Source of the DNA: Anodontia alba
Lineage: Eukaryota > Mollusca > Bivalvia > Lucinida > Lucinidae
Direction: 5' to 3'
DNA: 64,000 bases
NCBI GenBank assembly: GCA_964016985.1
Contig: OZ024826.1
Coordinates: 3,897,552 to 3,961,551 of the forward strand
A program made the position numbers and the translations under genes. The notes beneath the pieces are model-generated. The model was not told the DNA's origin and did not search any database. It worked only from the letters and a program-made list of their open reading frames with translations. Shown here piece by piece: positions 1-10,572 of the stretch. Position 1 is the first letter of the stretch. Each line of letters begins with the position of its first letter.

Positions 1-990
1 CGGAGGGACTGTTGCTGGATTTCGGAGGCACTAAAAATTGACGGAGTGAGTTCTGTCTAAAAAAGCAATATAAATTAAAACCTTCTCGCACAATATGGTG
101 CTAAGCCTGTGTGCAAATACTAGTGTCTCTTTTTGTAGCAATTTTAATAGGGTTTTATTGGTTTGAAGGAGAGTTTAATGTAATAATATTACTAGAACCA
201 ATGCCATTACGTTTAAGAACTTATATGCAATAAAACAGCTTTTCGCTGCAAAAATGATGTTCTGTATGTGAAACGTGATATTTTCCTACTTAAGTTTTGA
301 TTGAAATGTTGATTTTGGAAACTCGTAAGAACCTCAGCCCCGATGTGGTGCCAACGAGTGCCATCCGATCAGAAATAATAAACGTAACGTTACTACTGTA
401 GATCTATGATATATCAATTATTTATAGCAATATCCAAACTCGGCACAATATTCACCAATATCAGTACAAAAACTCCATAATAAAGTTAACAACAGGTGCT
501 TATTCGTCCATCGGGCTGACATTTGTATATCTAATTACAAGAATCCATCTATTTTCTTATACTGAGTCGTTCATATTTGACCATCACCTGTGTTAGGTGG
601 GTCGCTTACTTTAGAATTTAGCAACAACAAATAATAATAATAATAATAATCACACGATGAGCTCTTAAAAAATGTTTACAATCTGTTAAGAAGCATACCT
701 CTGAGTCCCAGTCTATACCATACGGGCTTTCAACTCCTCTGTTGTCTACAAATCTTTACGGACAGTCCGCTTATCTAGGCTTTTAAGCAGCAGCCAGAAA
801 AATTACACATTCCCCTGTAATCCCATTTTCCTAATATAAGTGAGATTTGCAAGGGATCTTCACCGCATAAATTTGCTAGCGTGATATAATAATTATATGA
901 GTTGTATCGAGTTGTATCGAGGAGACCTTGTCATTTTCATTTGCTATCAATAGAAAACATTGCAGATTTTGTAATGTGTTCTTCCATACG
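1..990. other. AT-rich stretch without recognisable gene
   Basis: I see no exon, TIR pair or tRNA-like box here. The only simple structure is a short ATA/ATT-type trinucleotide run at about 629-650. Confidence 0.5.
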
Positions 991-1046
991 CGCTGTGCGC
1001 GCGCGCGCGCGCGTGCGTCCGTGCGTGTGTGTGTGTGTGTGTGTGG
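991..1046. repeat. CG/GT alternating microsatellite
   Basis: An alternating purine-pyrimidine run, GC dinucleotides passing into GT dinucleotides. This composition can form Z-DNA; any open reading frame across it is low-complexity and not a gene. Confidence 0.9.
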
Positions 1047-1088
1047 TTGGGGATGGGGGTGGATAAATTTATTCAAAATCAAGCAGAT

Positions 1089-1111
1089 GGGGGGGGGGGA
1101 GGGGGGGGGGG
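1089..1111 (+). repeat. Poly-G tract (two G11 runs split by one A)
   Basis: Two uninterrupted runs of about eleven G separated by a single A. It is a potential G-quadruplex site and a likely place of sequencing length error. It lies just downstream of the GC/GT microsatellite. Confidence 0.85.
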
Positions 1112-1639
1112 AATTCGCGAACGTAGCCCGCATTGTGGACAAATTATTTAAAAAAAAATCAAGCAGATTTTAATCGAAAACACAGATTACACCCCTAATT
1201 TTCGCCTCTAAATCGACATTTTCTAAGCATTTGCACGCCTCCATACGGTCACACATCCCCATTTCAAAACCCACGGGCCTGGGTTTTTAAGCCTAAATTA
1301 AATGTAAGTGAAAAATCCATGGAGTGTCTGACCTACCAAACGATGAAACGAGACATGTACCCCTTTCGAGCCAATTATTTTAAAAATCATGCAGGTTTGG
1401 CCTTAAAATCATTTTACATTCCTTAATTTTGCAGCCCCCATCGGCGTTTTGTTGGCATCTGTGCCCCTTTAAGAATAACCAATAATTCACACACCCGCCC
1501 CTACCATTTCAAAAGTCTGTGTATAGGCCTGGAAACTCACCAAAGGCACAAAACGTTGTGATGAACAAATATGAAAACACGCAGAATGAAATTTTCATGT
1601 CTTAAAAAATACAAACTTTTCAGAAAGAAAACTGTTAAT

Positions 1640-1860
1640 TTTCGTATTATTATCATTTTTTTTTCATCGAGGAGGTTCTAACGATAACCCTAACCTATGT
1701 TTTAGAGCAGAAACGACGTAGTTCTTACGCGTACCTCAATACATATTTTAGAGCAGAAACAAGGGAAAAAAAGATTTATAGCCCTGCAATCCCAACTTTT
1801 TCTACGTGAAGTCGTGTTTATTACCGGGGTTTTCATCACGAAGGCTGGTTATCTTGATGT
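1640..1860 (+). repeat. Degenerate fragment related to palindromic MITE family A
   Basis: Twice carries the family A block 'TTTTAGAGCAGAAAC' (about 1700 and 1750) and ends near a decayed 'TTTTCATCACGAA' terminus. The central palindrome is lost. From about 1880 to 2540 I see only scattered copies of a CTCCGA(T/C)ATCCC motif (2030-2110 and 2490-2530) and no gene. Confidence 0.45.
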
Positions 1861-2658
1861 TTTATCTTGATAAGTTTATGGCACATTATTTCATTTATTC
1901 TTTGCCAGTCAGCATAAACGCTTGTTCGCTTGCTACATGCCACTCCTGACGATTCAGGTAATCGTCTTAAACATATTAAACCAGGCAAGATCACGTTTCA
2001 GAAAAGATGTTGCCGTTTTAAGAAGAACACAAAATTTCCTTTCCTCCGATATCCCGTTAACCGATATAAATCTGTCCTCCGACATCCCTGCATCATACCT
2101 CCGACATCCTGTTACCAATAAATATGACAACAACCCTAAAGAAATATAAAAAATCTCCAACTTTAGTATTTTTTTCACATCTGCTATTTCTTGTATAATT
2201 TATAGAAATGTTCTAGATTATACAGACATACATACTCAATGAAAAGGCTTTACAGGATAAAAGCTATAAACAATTGAAAATGGAATTTGGGTGAAAAACA
2301 ATGAAATTTCCTTTTCGAACGTGATTTTGAATAAATAGGAGGATACTTTATATTGAAATTCCATTTTCATATATTATGCTATCCAACTGAGAAAATATAG
2401 GTTACGTTGCTTATCATCCAGAAGCACTTTTTGATCATTAAAAGGGGATAAGTACATACACTGTCGCTGGATGACATCATTTGTTTACCTCCGAAATCTC
2501 GCAACCTCCGATATCCCGATATCGGGTTTCCCTGGGTGATAATTATATAAGTTAACGCGACGTAGTATAAACGTCATGTGCCCACTTGGTAGTAACTAAA
2601 CGGAGGTATGACTCATAACAGAAAGAAACATCATTTACCTTACTCTATCAATTATCCA

Positions 2659-2938
2659 TTACGAAAACATGCCTATTTCAAATATACAGAAAATTTCACC
2701 TCCAAAACCTGAAAATTTTCAGAAAAAAAAAAACTATGATATTTTTCATGTTTCTGCTCAAAACATAGATTGTGGGTACCCGTTAGAACCGCCTCGACGA
2801 GGCGGTTCTAACGAGTACCCACAATCTATGTGTTTGAGCAGAAATAAGAAAAATAATGTATACCCCTGTAAACCCCAGTTTTACTATATAAAAGTTGGGT
2901 TTTAGGGGGTCAAAATTATATAGGCATGTTTTCTTGAT
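2659..2938. mobile_element. Palindromic MITE, family A (copy 1)
   Basis: Bounded by the inverted ends ATTACGAAAACATGCCTA and TAGGCATGTTTTCTTGAT. The centre is a long near-perfect palindrome (about 2755-2840) whose arms read GTGGGTACCCGTTAGAACC outward from CCTCGACGAGG. The family has a T/A-rich half and a half with the block 'CCTGTAAACCCCAGTTTTA'. No ORF and no transposase, so it is a non-autonomous element. Confidence 0.85.
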
Positions 2939-3221
2939 GTCAGTTGAATGTCTTAAGCAGTCATGAAAAGTTACATTAATTACAAATTTAACAATACATT
3001 ATGATTTGGGTAAATATATTGCTTCCAAGTGTCTAAAGGATATTGTATACGTTTTCAAATCAAATGAATCTGTAATGAAAGCGTTTATTTCTTTCCACCT
3101 GTGATTGAAGAAAATACTTTTCTCCCCGGGTCTGGGAGAACATTATTTCCTTGATGAGTATCCGCCATAAAAGCATCCAAGTACTCGGGAATAAATGGCT
3201 TGTCTTTAAAAGTGGCCTACC

Positions 3222-4103
3222 TTTAAAAATGGCGACCAAAAATATCAGGAGTATCTGTTCCCCTTATGGAAGTCGTTTGAAATGTTGACGATAACAACAA
3301 GGTCAAAGAATGACCTTATTTTATACTCACGTAGCTGAACCATTTGGTCGTTTAGTTGACTGTGTCAACCAACTTTGATACCACAGAGTGCAATAATTTC
3401 TGAAGAAAAAACCTACTGTTCTCACTTTCTCTATCTAAAAGTATAAGGGGCCAAATTCAACCTTACCGTAAAAACAGGTCAAGGTCAACCCAGGCTCATC
3501 ATTTTAAGAAATTATAATAGGCCCGCGTCCCAAAAGCTACATACTAAGTTTCAAAGCGATCGGCCGATTGGTTTTGGAAAGGCTTTTAACATATATTAGC
3601 ATGGCGGCCACCTTTGTCATGTAACATGGGCCATTCAAATATAATTTCCTTCCCCCATCCCAAAGAGGCTTTATATAAAATTTGGTTTCAATTGACCTGA
3701 TGGTTTCAGAGGAGAAGAGAAAAACAAAATTTTGTTTTGAAATTTTAGTGACCTTGGGTAGGGATTGACCTTGACCTGTAATACTTACGTATTTGAATTC
3801 ATTTACTCGTTTAGTTGACTGATCTACCAACAATAGTTTCTGAACAAAATCCACTGTTTTCACTTTTTCCCCATACAAAAGCCCAAGTGCTAAAATTTGA
3901 CCTTGGCCTAACACAGGTCAAAGTCAACCCAGCGTCATTATTTGAACAACCTTGCATTCCCCCATCCAATGGAGGCGCCACATGAAATTTGGCTTCTTTC
4001 TACCCAGTGGTTTCAGAGGAGAAGACGTTTGACATGTTGACAGACAACAGAAGCCTGCCTGTACTATAAGCTCATCACTGAGCCAAAGGCTCAGGTGAGC
4101 TAA
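3222..4103. repeat. Diverged tandem-repeat element ending in GGCTCAGGTGAGCT
   Basis: Two diverged units of roughly 450-460 bp can be aligned: 'TCGTTTAGTTGACTG' recurs at about 3350 and 3810, and 'GGTTTCAGAGGAGAAGA' at about 3703 and 4008. The right end carries the GCTCAGGTGAGCT terminus also seen on the minisatellite elements at 50-58 kb. The short reading frames inside are repeats, not genes. Confidence 0.55.
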
Positions 4104-4119
4104 AAAGCAAGGCACCTTA

Positions 4120-4325
4120 TAGATGTGCGTCAAGCACAGACTCAGGTCAGCCTGCTAATCCGTGCAGACTGATGAGAGTCATCGCTGTCCGCATGAAGAC
4201 GCTTTGGGTCCTTAGCTACCCACAGTAGTACCTACAAAGACTCTAGTAAGACTGTGTGGGTGTGCAGGCTGATCTGAGTCTTCGCTGGGCGCACATGCAG
4301 TCTTGTAGGTAATGTTGTGACCCGG
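4120..4325. repeat. GATCAG-palindrome repeat, family L
   Basis: Diverged copy of a roughly 200 bp repeat built from two inverted pairs (GACTGATGAGAGTC type), flanked by CACTTGTCAG/GTACG-like ends. Better copies lie at 17830-18035 and 55608-55830. From about 4330 to 4800 I see nothing else. Confidence 0.5.
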
Positions 4326-4805
4326 CTCATCTTGTGTGTAATGATACGTCACGTCTTCAGCATGGTCTGATCTCTACAAATTCATAACGACATAAAAGCA
4401 AGATTATGGTGATAATTTTAGCATTGCATCCAGCCTTTGAACTTGTCTTACTTCCTAATAAATCGTATATTATTTCGCAGCATAAGAATTTATCGGATCA
4501 TCATGATAGTAATCAAATTAATATGAATAGTTCGTTCGATGTTCATGAAGTAAAAACAAATTCTGAAGCCTAAGGAAAAGTAGCATTTGGTTATTTATGT
4601 ACGATATAAAATAACTTTAGAAATGTGCATAAACCCGAGATGTTGGTTCTTATCGGGACACCAACGCTAGTCTTCAATATGCCTACCAATCAACTATAAG
4701 TCGATTGTACTGCTGTAATCATTGAGCAGAGCTATTATTCAGTGGATGTGGCCTTTTCTTGGTATCTCCATATTTATATGTCGGCAGAATGCGAACCATT
4801 TTTAA

Positions 4806-4984
4806 AACTTTACCAATCTATTGGCTAATTCAGCAAATGACAAATTAATATTTATTTTTTTTTCCAGAAAATAGCCTTTGGCATTTATGCAAATTGTCTC
4901 CTAGCCTATTTTCTGGGAAAAATAAGAAAAATATTTCAAAATGTCGATTGCTTGAATTTATGCCCAGCATACTAAGAGTTAAGA
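4806..4984. mobile_element. Palindromic MITE, family C (partly deleted centre)
   Basis: Starts ATTCAGCAAATGACAAATT and ends at the CCCAGCATACTAAGAGTTAA terminus. The arm CTGGGAAAAATAAGAAAAAT is intact but part of one arm around the central GTCTCC is missing. The rest of 5000-5570 is unremarkable AT-rich sequence. Confidence 0.65.
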
Positions 4985-5577
4985 AGGGCGACTCGTATGA
5001 TATAGCCAGACTTGCAAGTGGCCACCTAAAACACTTCATTACATATACAACAAAGAATTACATGGACACATCATACCATAACCATATAAATATTTTGACT
5101 GATGTAAAATTCAAAGTAACATAATAATATCCATCAACTCTTAACACAAAGATTAGCATTTGCATGAACATAGTATACTTTTATATAAATGAATTTTGCC
5201 AATTATTCAAATTTGCACTTTATGTGTTACATGCATGTACAAAAAAAAATCTACGCCGCCTACGCAGTGTGTCGTATTCTAGTAAAACGAGCTTTCGTTA
5301 CTTGACAACTGGAACGCATTCGGTTGTTGTTGATTTGATTTCAGCTGGGGACATGGGTTGTCTCGGCCTAGCGAAGACAACATACATTTATGACAGCCCT
5401 TGATTTCCCTGCCTCCGAGTGAAAAGTTATGTTTACAATTATTGACCGGCGCGGGAATATGGCTTTGGATTTTTACATACGGGAGCGTGTTCGATTAGCT
5501 CTCAAAGGATTTTTAAAACCGCATCGTAAATATTGATAAGTACCTTAATTTTGTAACGCAAAGTTACATCGGATTTA

Positions 5578-5617
5578 TAGCGTAATGGTTAAACGCGGAG
5601 AAGCGTGAGTTCGAATC
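5578..5617 (+). tRNA. tRNA-like promoter head lacking an anticodon arm (SINE or pseudo-tRNA)
   Basis: A perfect Pol III box A (TAGCGTAATGG, 5578-5588) and box B (GTTCGAATC, 5609-5617) are only 31 bp apart start to start, too close for a complete tRNA. They are followed at once by a run of about 17 T. Most likely a truncated tRNA-derived SINE head; a functional tRNA is unlikely. Confidence 0.45.
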
Positions 5618-6019
5618 ACGCAGTGACCTATTTTTTTTTTTTTTTTTCAAATTCAGTACGTCTCTTCATGGTGACATTTTTGGGTTGGTCTACAACCAGT
5701 ATTTTTCATTTTTTAGATGTGCATGATTATTGCACATTTTACTTGTATTATGTGTAAAATGGCATGAAAAGCTACAAATGGGATATATGCAGTGCAAAGT
5801 TACAAATGGGATAAAGATGTCTATCCTACTCATATTATATTTACCTACTCATATTATAGTTAATTTTCTCAACATAGGCATAATAATCACATTTCATCAG
5901 GTTAACAAACATGCCTATGCAATAAAGATTCCATCAAAACCCAATTTTATAAAGTAAAACTGGCTTTATTACTTGTATTTATCAATTTTGTTATTTCTAT
6001 TCTAAAGCTCGTACGTGTA

Positions 6020-6390
6020 CGTGCGCGTCACACTGCGATGAAGTTTTTTAAATGTCCATATCTCAATAGTCACGAAACAGAAAGCATTCATATTTGGAGC
6101 ATGGGTACATATTAGGGTCTTCTGCAATTCTATAAGAATGGACCCTAGGTTCAAGCCTCGGGATGGGGCTAGAGGTCAAAATCTGGGACACTTCTGTAAA
6201 GTGCTCTTATGCTGCGGTTAAGTTTTTAAATGCTTATATCTCGATAGTTAGTCGTCAAAAAAGCATTCATATTTAGAACATGTGTATGTACATGCCATCT
6301 TTATTCAGATTTATGGTCACCTATGTTTTATAAATAAACTGAAAGGGGTTTTCAGGTGCAAGGTCCACCTTTGTTGTTGCCATGATAATT
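6020..6390 (+). repeat. Two-unit tandem-repeat fragment
   Basis: Two diverged units sharing 'AAGTTTTTTAAATG', 'TATCTC(A/G)ATAGT' and 'AAAGCATTCATATTT'. The same unit occurs at 53290-53650. Upstream, 5640-6000 holds only AT-rich DNA. Confidence 0.6.
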
Positions 6391-6604
6391 TTACATAGTG
6401 CTATGCCTAGTCGTGTTCACATTTGCATAGCTGTCTTCATTTAACCACTCGGTTTTTCTATCAGTTTGACACGTTGCAGTCGTTAATTGCAAGAATCATA
6501 CATGAGCATATTATTATACATCTCATACAACACGAATCATCTTCAGATTTAAAAATACAGTACAGTCCCCGTCTGTTCTTTATTTTGCACGCTCACGTGG
6601 TTTT

Positions 6605-6686
6605 TTAGCGTTTTTTTGTTTTTGTTTTTTGTTGTTGTTTTTTTTGTTTTGTTTTGTTTTGTTTTTTTTGTTGTTTTTTTTTTTTG

Positions 6687-6734
<48 letters not shown>

Positions 6735-6790
6735 TTGTTGTTGTTGTTTTTTGTTGTTTTTTTTTGTTGTTGTTTTTTGTTTTTTTTTTT
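6605..6790. repeat. Long T/TTG low-complexity tract
   Basis: About 185 bp of almost pure T with interspersed G (TTG, TTTTG) and a short GT run. Reading frames of poly-F/V (or K/Q on the other strand) across it are artefacts of composition. The following sequence to 7200 shows no gene. Confidence 0.9.
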
Positions 6791-7202
6791 CACAAAACAT
6801 TTCTCGGCATTATATACCTGATAAAAATATAGTACAGTCCACACAGATCTTTCCTTTTGCACGCTCGCGCTTTTTAGTGTTTCCACATGAAATGTTTTGG
6901 CTTTATAATATCTAATTTATTCTCGTCTCATTCAAGAAATTTAATAATCCTTAATAAAAGCATACATTTAAGAATCACATTGTTGCACTTTTTACCTGTT
7001 ACATTGAAAATCTATTAAACTTTTGTATACCCTTGTCCTATATCTCTGAGTGAACATGAACAAAATTTGCGCCGGTTCTTAGACGTTTACGTCTAAATAT
7101 TTCGTCTTGTTTTCATTTTTATATCCCATGCAAGTGGGGAATCTAAAGCATTTAAGTGCATAAAAATAAAAACGCAATATTGTTTTGGTCGAATTACAGG
7201 TA

Positions 7203-7373
7203 CAGTGGAACCTCGATTATTCAAAGTCCAAGTGACCAAACAGTTTTGTTTGAATAATTGAGACTTTGAATAATAGAGGGTTAAAATACATATATTTCAG
7301 TTGGGACTTCAAAATAAGTTTGAATTATTGAGAATTTTGAATTATTGGAGTCTGAATTATCGAGGTTCTACTG
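7203..7373. mobile_element. Pogo/Tigger-like MITE with TA flanks
   Basis: A 171 bp element with inverted ends CAGTGGAACCTCG and CGAGGTTCTACTG, bounded on both sides by TA. Internally it repeats TTGAATAATTGAGACTTTGA-like arms. The CAGT(G/A)GAACCTC terminus and TA duplication are those of Tc1/mariner-superfamily (pogo/Tigger) non-autonomous elements. Confidence 0.85.
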
Positions 7374-7502
7374 TATTATACAATTATTTTTAGAGACTTT
7401 TGTCAGACTAATCATATTTATTGCATAAAATTTAGATGGTTAAGTGCTTAGAGTATCATGTGTATATTGCAGAATGGAAGAACTAAATAAAAAACCACTA
7501 AA

Positions 7503-7783
7503 CATTACGAAAACATGCCTATTCAAATATATTGAAAATTTTACCACCAAAAAAAAATGAAAATTTTCAGATAAAAGGTCTGATATTTTTCATATTTCTG
7601 CTCAAAACATAGATTGTGGGTACTCGTTAGAACCGCCTCGGCGAGGCGGTTCTAACGAGTACCCATAATCTATGTTTTTGAGCAGAAATAATGAAAATAA
7701 TGTATACCCCTGTAAACCCCAGTTTTACTATATAAAAGTGGGGTTTAAGGGGGTCAAAATTATATAGATATGTTTTCGTGATG
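7503..7783. mobile_element. Palindromic MITE, family A (copy 2)
   Basis: Same layout and orientation as 2659-2938. Ends ATTACGAAAACATGCCTATT and ATATGTTTTCGTGATG. The central palindrome (about 7595-7685) is CTCGTTAGAACCGCCTCG mirrored around CGGCG. Confidence 0.88.
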
Positions 7784-8179
7784 AGTTAACTAGCTTATAG
7801 AGGTTTCTCCCACGAACCAAAATACACCTGAAATTCGAAGCTGTTAACCATGTAATTAATCTAGCATACATCAGTTCCGTGAAGCACTTTTTGTTTTCAG
7901 GAACGATAAAGTAATGGAAAAAATGACCGTCTACATTACTTCGTCCTGCTAGAATGAATAAAATTGCATTTATCTCATGAAGGACGGTTTGTCTTAACCC
8001 CGTATAATACTCAGCTGATCAAATCAGTTTTGTTTCATCCGGAAGTTGACCGAACTCACTCTAGTTATTTGGGCCAAGCCAGAGCAAAGCGCTGGTCGAT
8101 ACTGGTTTTCCGTCTTCATCCTTCACATGAAAAGGTAGGAACCAGTATTTTGTTTCGAAGGCTTTTATTAGCTAAAATC

Positions 8180-8650
8180 ATATGCGGGCCAATTCACAAA
8201 ACAACAACCAAAAAAAGGTAAGAGAAAAGTCCAGGGAGTGCCACAATCACAAACCGCAGCCCTTCCCAGACATCAAGAGGAAGAGGAAACCGACAAATCC
8301 AAACAAGCACAGATCGATCAAACATGCGAAAAGCACTAAGATTAGCTCTCTCTTCCCCAAGCGAGGTAATCGCAATGCTAAAAGGACTGAAAAACACAAG
8401 AACAAAATGGCACAAGGTAAGACATACAACAAATCGCCTCGCAGAATAAACCACAAAGCACCAAAGAGTAAGACTAACACCGGGACTACCGCCTTAGAAC
8501 GGTCAGTAGAGTAAACCACCGGGGGTGGGGGGGGGGAGGGAGGGGGGGGGGTTAAAGCACTTTTACAGCTAGCCAACTTCACCCTGGGTCCCGATGCTAC
8601 TGTTGATACAGAAATACATAAAAGTTCGGTTTGCATAAAGGCTCCCAACT
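8180..8650. repeat. Interspersed repeat with G-rich block
   Basis: The segment GAACGGTCAGTAG... followed by a G-rich tract (8519-8552, runs of up to 11 G) and TTAAAGCACTTTTACAG recurs in diverged form at 52190-52290, so this is an interspersed repeat. Reading frames on both strands are lysine/arginine-rich or their complements and resemble no family. The G tract is a potential quadruplex. Confidence 0.5.
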
Positions 8651-8880
8651 CAGTCCATGCATCAAAGCGAAAATATAAAAATCAAATTAACCACTATAAT
8701 AAACAAAGACGAGTACTCATGGCTAATTCTACTGTATGCCAGCGTAAATGACAACCAATAGTTGAACCACGGCGGGCCAAGCCAAAGACATATCGTAAAG
8801 CCCCAACCCACTGGTTAAAGATTTACGAAGAGGCCGTCATTGAGTCTGAGGCCCGAACCGCCGTCGTGCAATTAAAGAGT

Positions 8881-9049
8881 GAAGCATAGCCATCAACAAT
8901 GATTGGGTCGACAACTAGGCATGCAGTCTGCCGCATAATATCTAGGCTATAGCCAATTCTTTTATAGCGGTTAATAAGTTTTTTTGAATTGCTCCGAAAA
9001 GTTAGATTTATCTACATTTTTTTCAAATCTGTACACTATGTCACCGTAG
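8881..9049 (-). pseudogene. Inverted duplicate of a reverse-transcriptase 3' coding end
   Basis: On the minus strand this repeats, with few differences, the sequence found on the plus strand at 9183-9353; the two arms of about 170 bp flank 9050-9182. Read on the minus strand it contains the same RYKRIGYS...MRQTACLVVNP coding block. It is the left arm of a fold-back made from the 3' part of the relic at 9356-10290. Confidence 0.75.
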
Positions 9050-9362
9050 TTATTGTAGCCTGTCGTTATTTTAAACTTCGTAGGGCGTTTTCGAAATTTT
9101 ATCGCAGACACAGTGCCTTGTTAGAAAAATATAGCGTCAGTCTGAAAACACTTCTGCAACAAGGTATATCGGAACCAGAATTTTACGGTGACATAGTGTA
9201 CAGATTTAAAAAAAAATGTAGATAAATCTAACTTTTCGGAGCAATTCAAAAAAACTTATTAACCGTTATAAAAGAATTGGCTATAGCCTGGATATTATGC
9301 GGCAGACTGCATGCCTAGTTGTCAACCCAATCATTGTTGATGGCTATGCTTCACTAAATAAC
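9045..9362 (+). pseudogene. C-terminal part of a reverse transcriptase, inverted relative to its RT core
   Basis: Plus-strand reading gives ...KLRRAFSKFYRRHSALLEKY... (about 9070-9135), then EPEFYGDIVYRF, then after a frameshift in an A-run a block RYKRIGYSLDIMRQTACLVV (about 9269-9330). I recognise these blocks as the usual continuation, in invertebrate transposon proteins, of the RT encoded on the opposite strand at 9530-10290. Orientation and frameshift show that this copy is dead. Confidence 0.7.
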
Positions 9363-10290
9363 GATAGCCTGTTTTTCTGGCGAAAGAATGTGCACAATAC
9401 TGGTTAACAGCTTAGAGGACTAAGCCTGCCCAGTAAACGTGTGGTTTGGTAAACTGACCGCGCTCGACATGACCCCATTGGGTTGACTGGGCCGTAAAAC
9501 CTCAACACAAACAAACAAACGATAGCCTGTCTAAGAAGTTTGGCAGTAAGGGCTTTATTTCGGAAGCTGAAGTCATTAAGATTTGAAGAAGCTCTGGCGA
9601 ATCTAATAAGTTGAGATATGTATACCCCATATGAGGTACGCCGGGGGACATCGACATCCAGAAAAGGGAAATTGACTATATCAAAATTAAAATCGTCCCG
9701 TTTATCATAAATTTTGGTGGAAACTGTACCATTAGATATACATAGATTAATCCAAAAAAGTGCCTCGGTATCGGAAGAATTTGCTCTATATAATTGGACT
9801 TCTGTAGGGTATATGCGGTCCATCATTTGGTCAAAGTAAATATTGTCAATATTTAATAAATCATCAAGGTATCTTGAAGTTGAATTAAAGCCTCAATAAT
9901 GTCAGCCTGATTTTCACGTGAGAGAGGCTTCATGAAATCTCTCTCATAACAAAAAAGAAACAAATCTACAACAAGAGAAGCACAATTAGTTCCCATCGGA
10001 ATACCAATAGTTTGCCTGTAAAGTTTAGTTCCAAATCTAATAAAAATATTATTTAAAAGATAAACAAGGGCATCACAGACTTTTTGACACGACCATAAAT
10101 TGTGATTATTGTATACATCAGAAGTGAAAAAAGCACATTCTTCATTGCAAGCCAAATACTGGGTATTCTCCCGAACAAACGTTCGGTTAATTACCTCGAA
10201 GTCCCTAATGTCACTTGGAAATTGGTTGCGTATATATCTGTATAACAGAGCCAGAAGTTTATGATAAAAGTGTAGAGAAAAGTTCAGCAT
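9356..10290 (-). pseudogene. Reverse-transcriptase relic (Penelope-like or related family)
   Basis: Two minus-strand frames make one protein. The 5' part (10290 down to about 9890) contains FGTKLYRQTIGIPMGTNCAS, a reverse-transcriptase signature, followed by LFLFCYERDFM. One frame over, at about 9845-9890, lies the catalytic block SRYLDDLLNID with the YxDD aspartates. The second part continues to ...FRNKALTAKLLRQ at about 9532. A single frameshift separates GIPMGT from YLDD. The GIPMGTNCA-type RT is widespread in marine invertebrate genomes; I favour a Penelope-like element, but no GIY-YIG endonuclease is visible, so family placement is uncertain. The protein's C-terminal part sits inverted at 9045-9362. 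Confidence 0.72.
9373..9518 (+). mobile_element. 5'-truncated SINE-1 with 12 bp target-site duplication
   Basis: The 3' two fifths of the SINE seen full length at 35336 and 44899: GCGAAAGAATGTGCACAATA through the ACTGGGCCGTAAAACCTCAA tail with CAAA repeats. It is flanked by the exact direct repeat ACGATAGCCTGT (9361-9372 and 9519-9530), the hallmark of target-primed insertion. It landed inside the already rearranged RT relic. Confidence 0.92.
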
Positions 10291-10572
10291 TTATGTATCT
10301 CAAAATTTAATTTATATGCATATTTAGTACAAGTCAATTTCTAAGTGCTGTGTTCAATATCTAAATATACGACGTCGTGCAAAAAGTTCTGTCACTAATA
10401 GACTTCCTTCGTTTTATCCAAGGTATATTTTAAAATGCTTCACTGCACTTAAATGGTGTGTCGAATAGCTAACGATACCCGTTTATTTCGTGCAAATTGC
10501 TTTCCAACTGACCGAGTTATTTCAAATTGAAATAGATGCAGTTATATACACTGACCAATTTACTTGTTACAT

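Noticed and set aside
876..1173. Open frames on both strands over the GC/GT microsatellite and G runs
   Set aside because: Peptides are pure dinucleotide-repeat translations (VCVCV, THTHT, ARARA).
6549..6915. Several overlapping open frames rich in F/V or K/Q/T
   Set aside because: They run through a T/TTG and GT low-complexity tract; composition alone keeps the frames open.
8182..8648. Basic 110-codon plus-strand frame and 133-codon minus-strand frame
   Set aside because: No family resemblance or splice context, and part of the segment recurs at 52190-52290, so it is repeat DNA.
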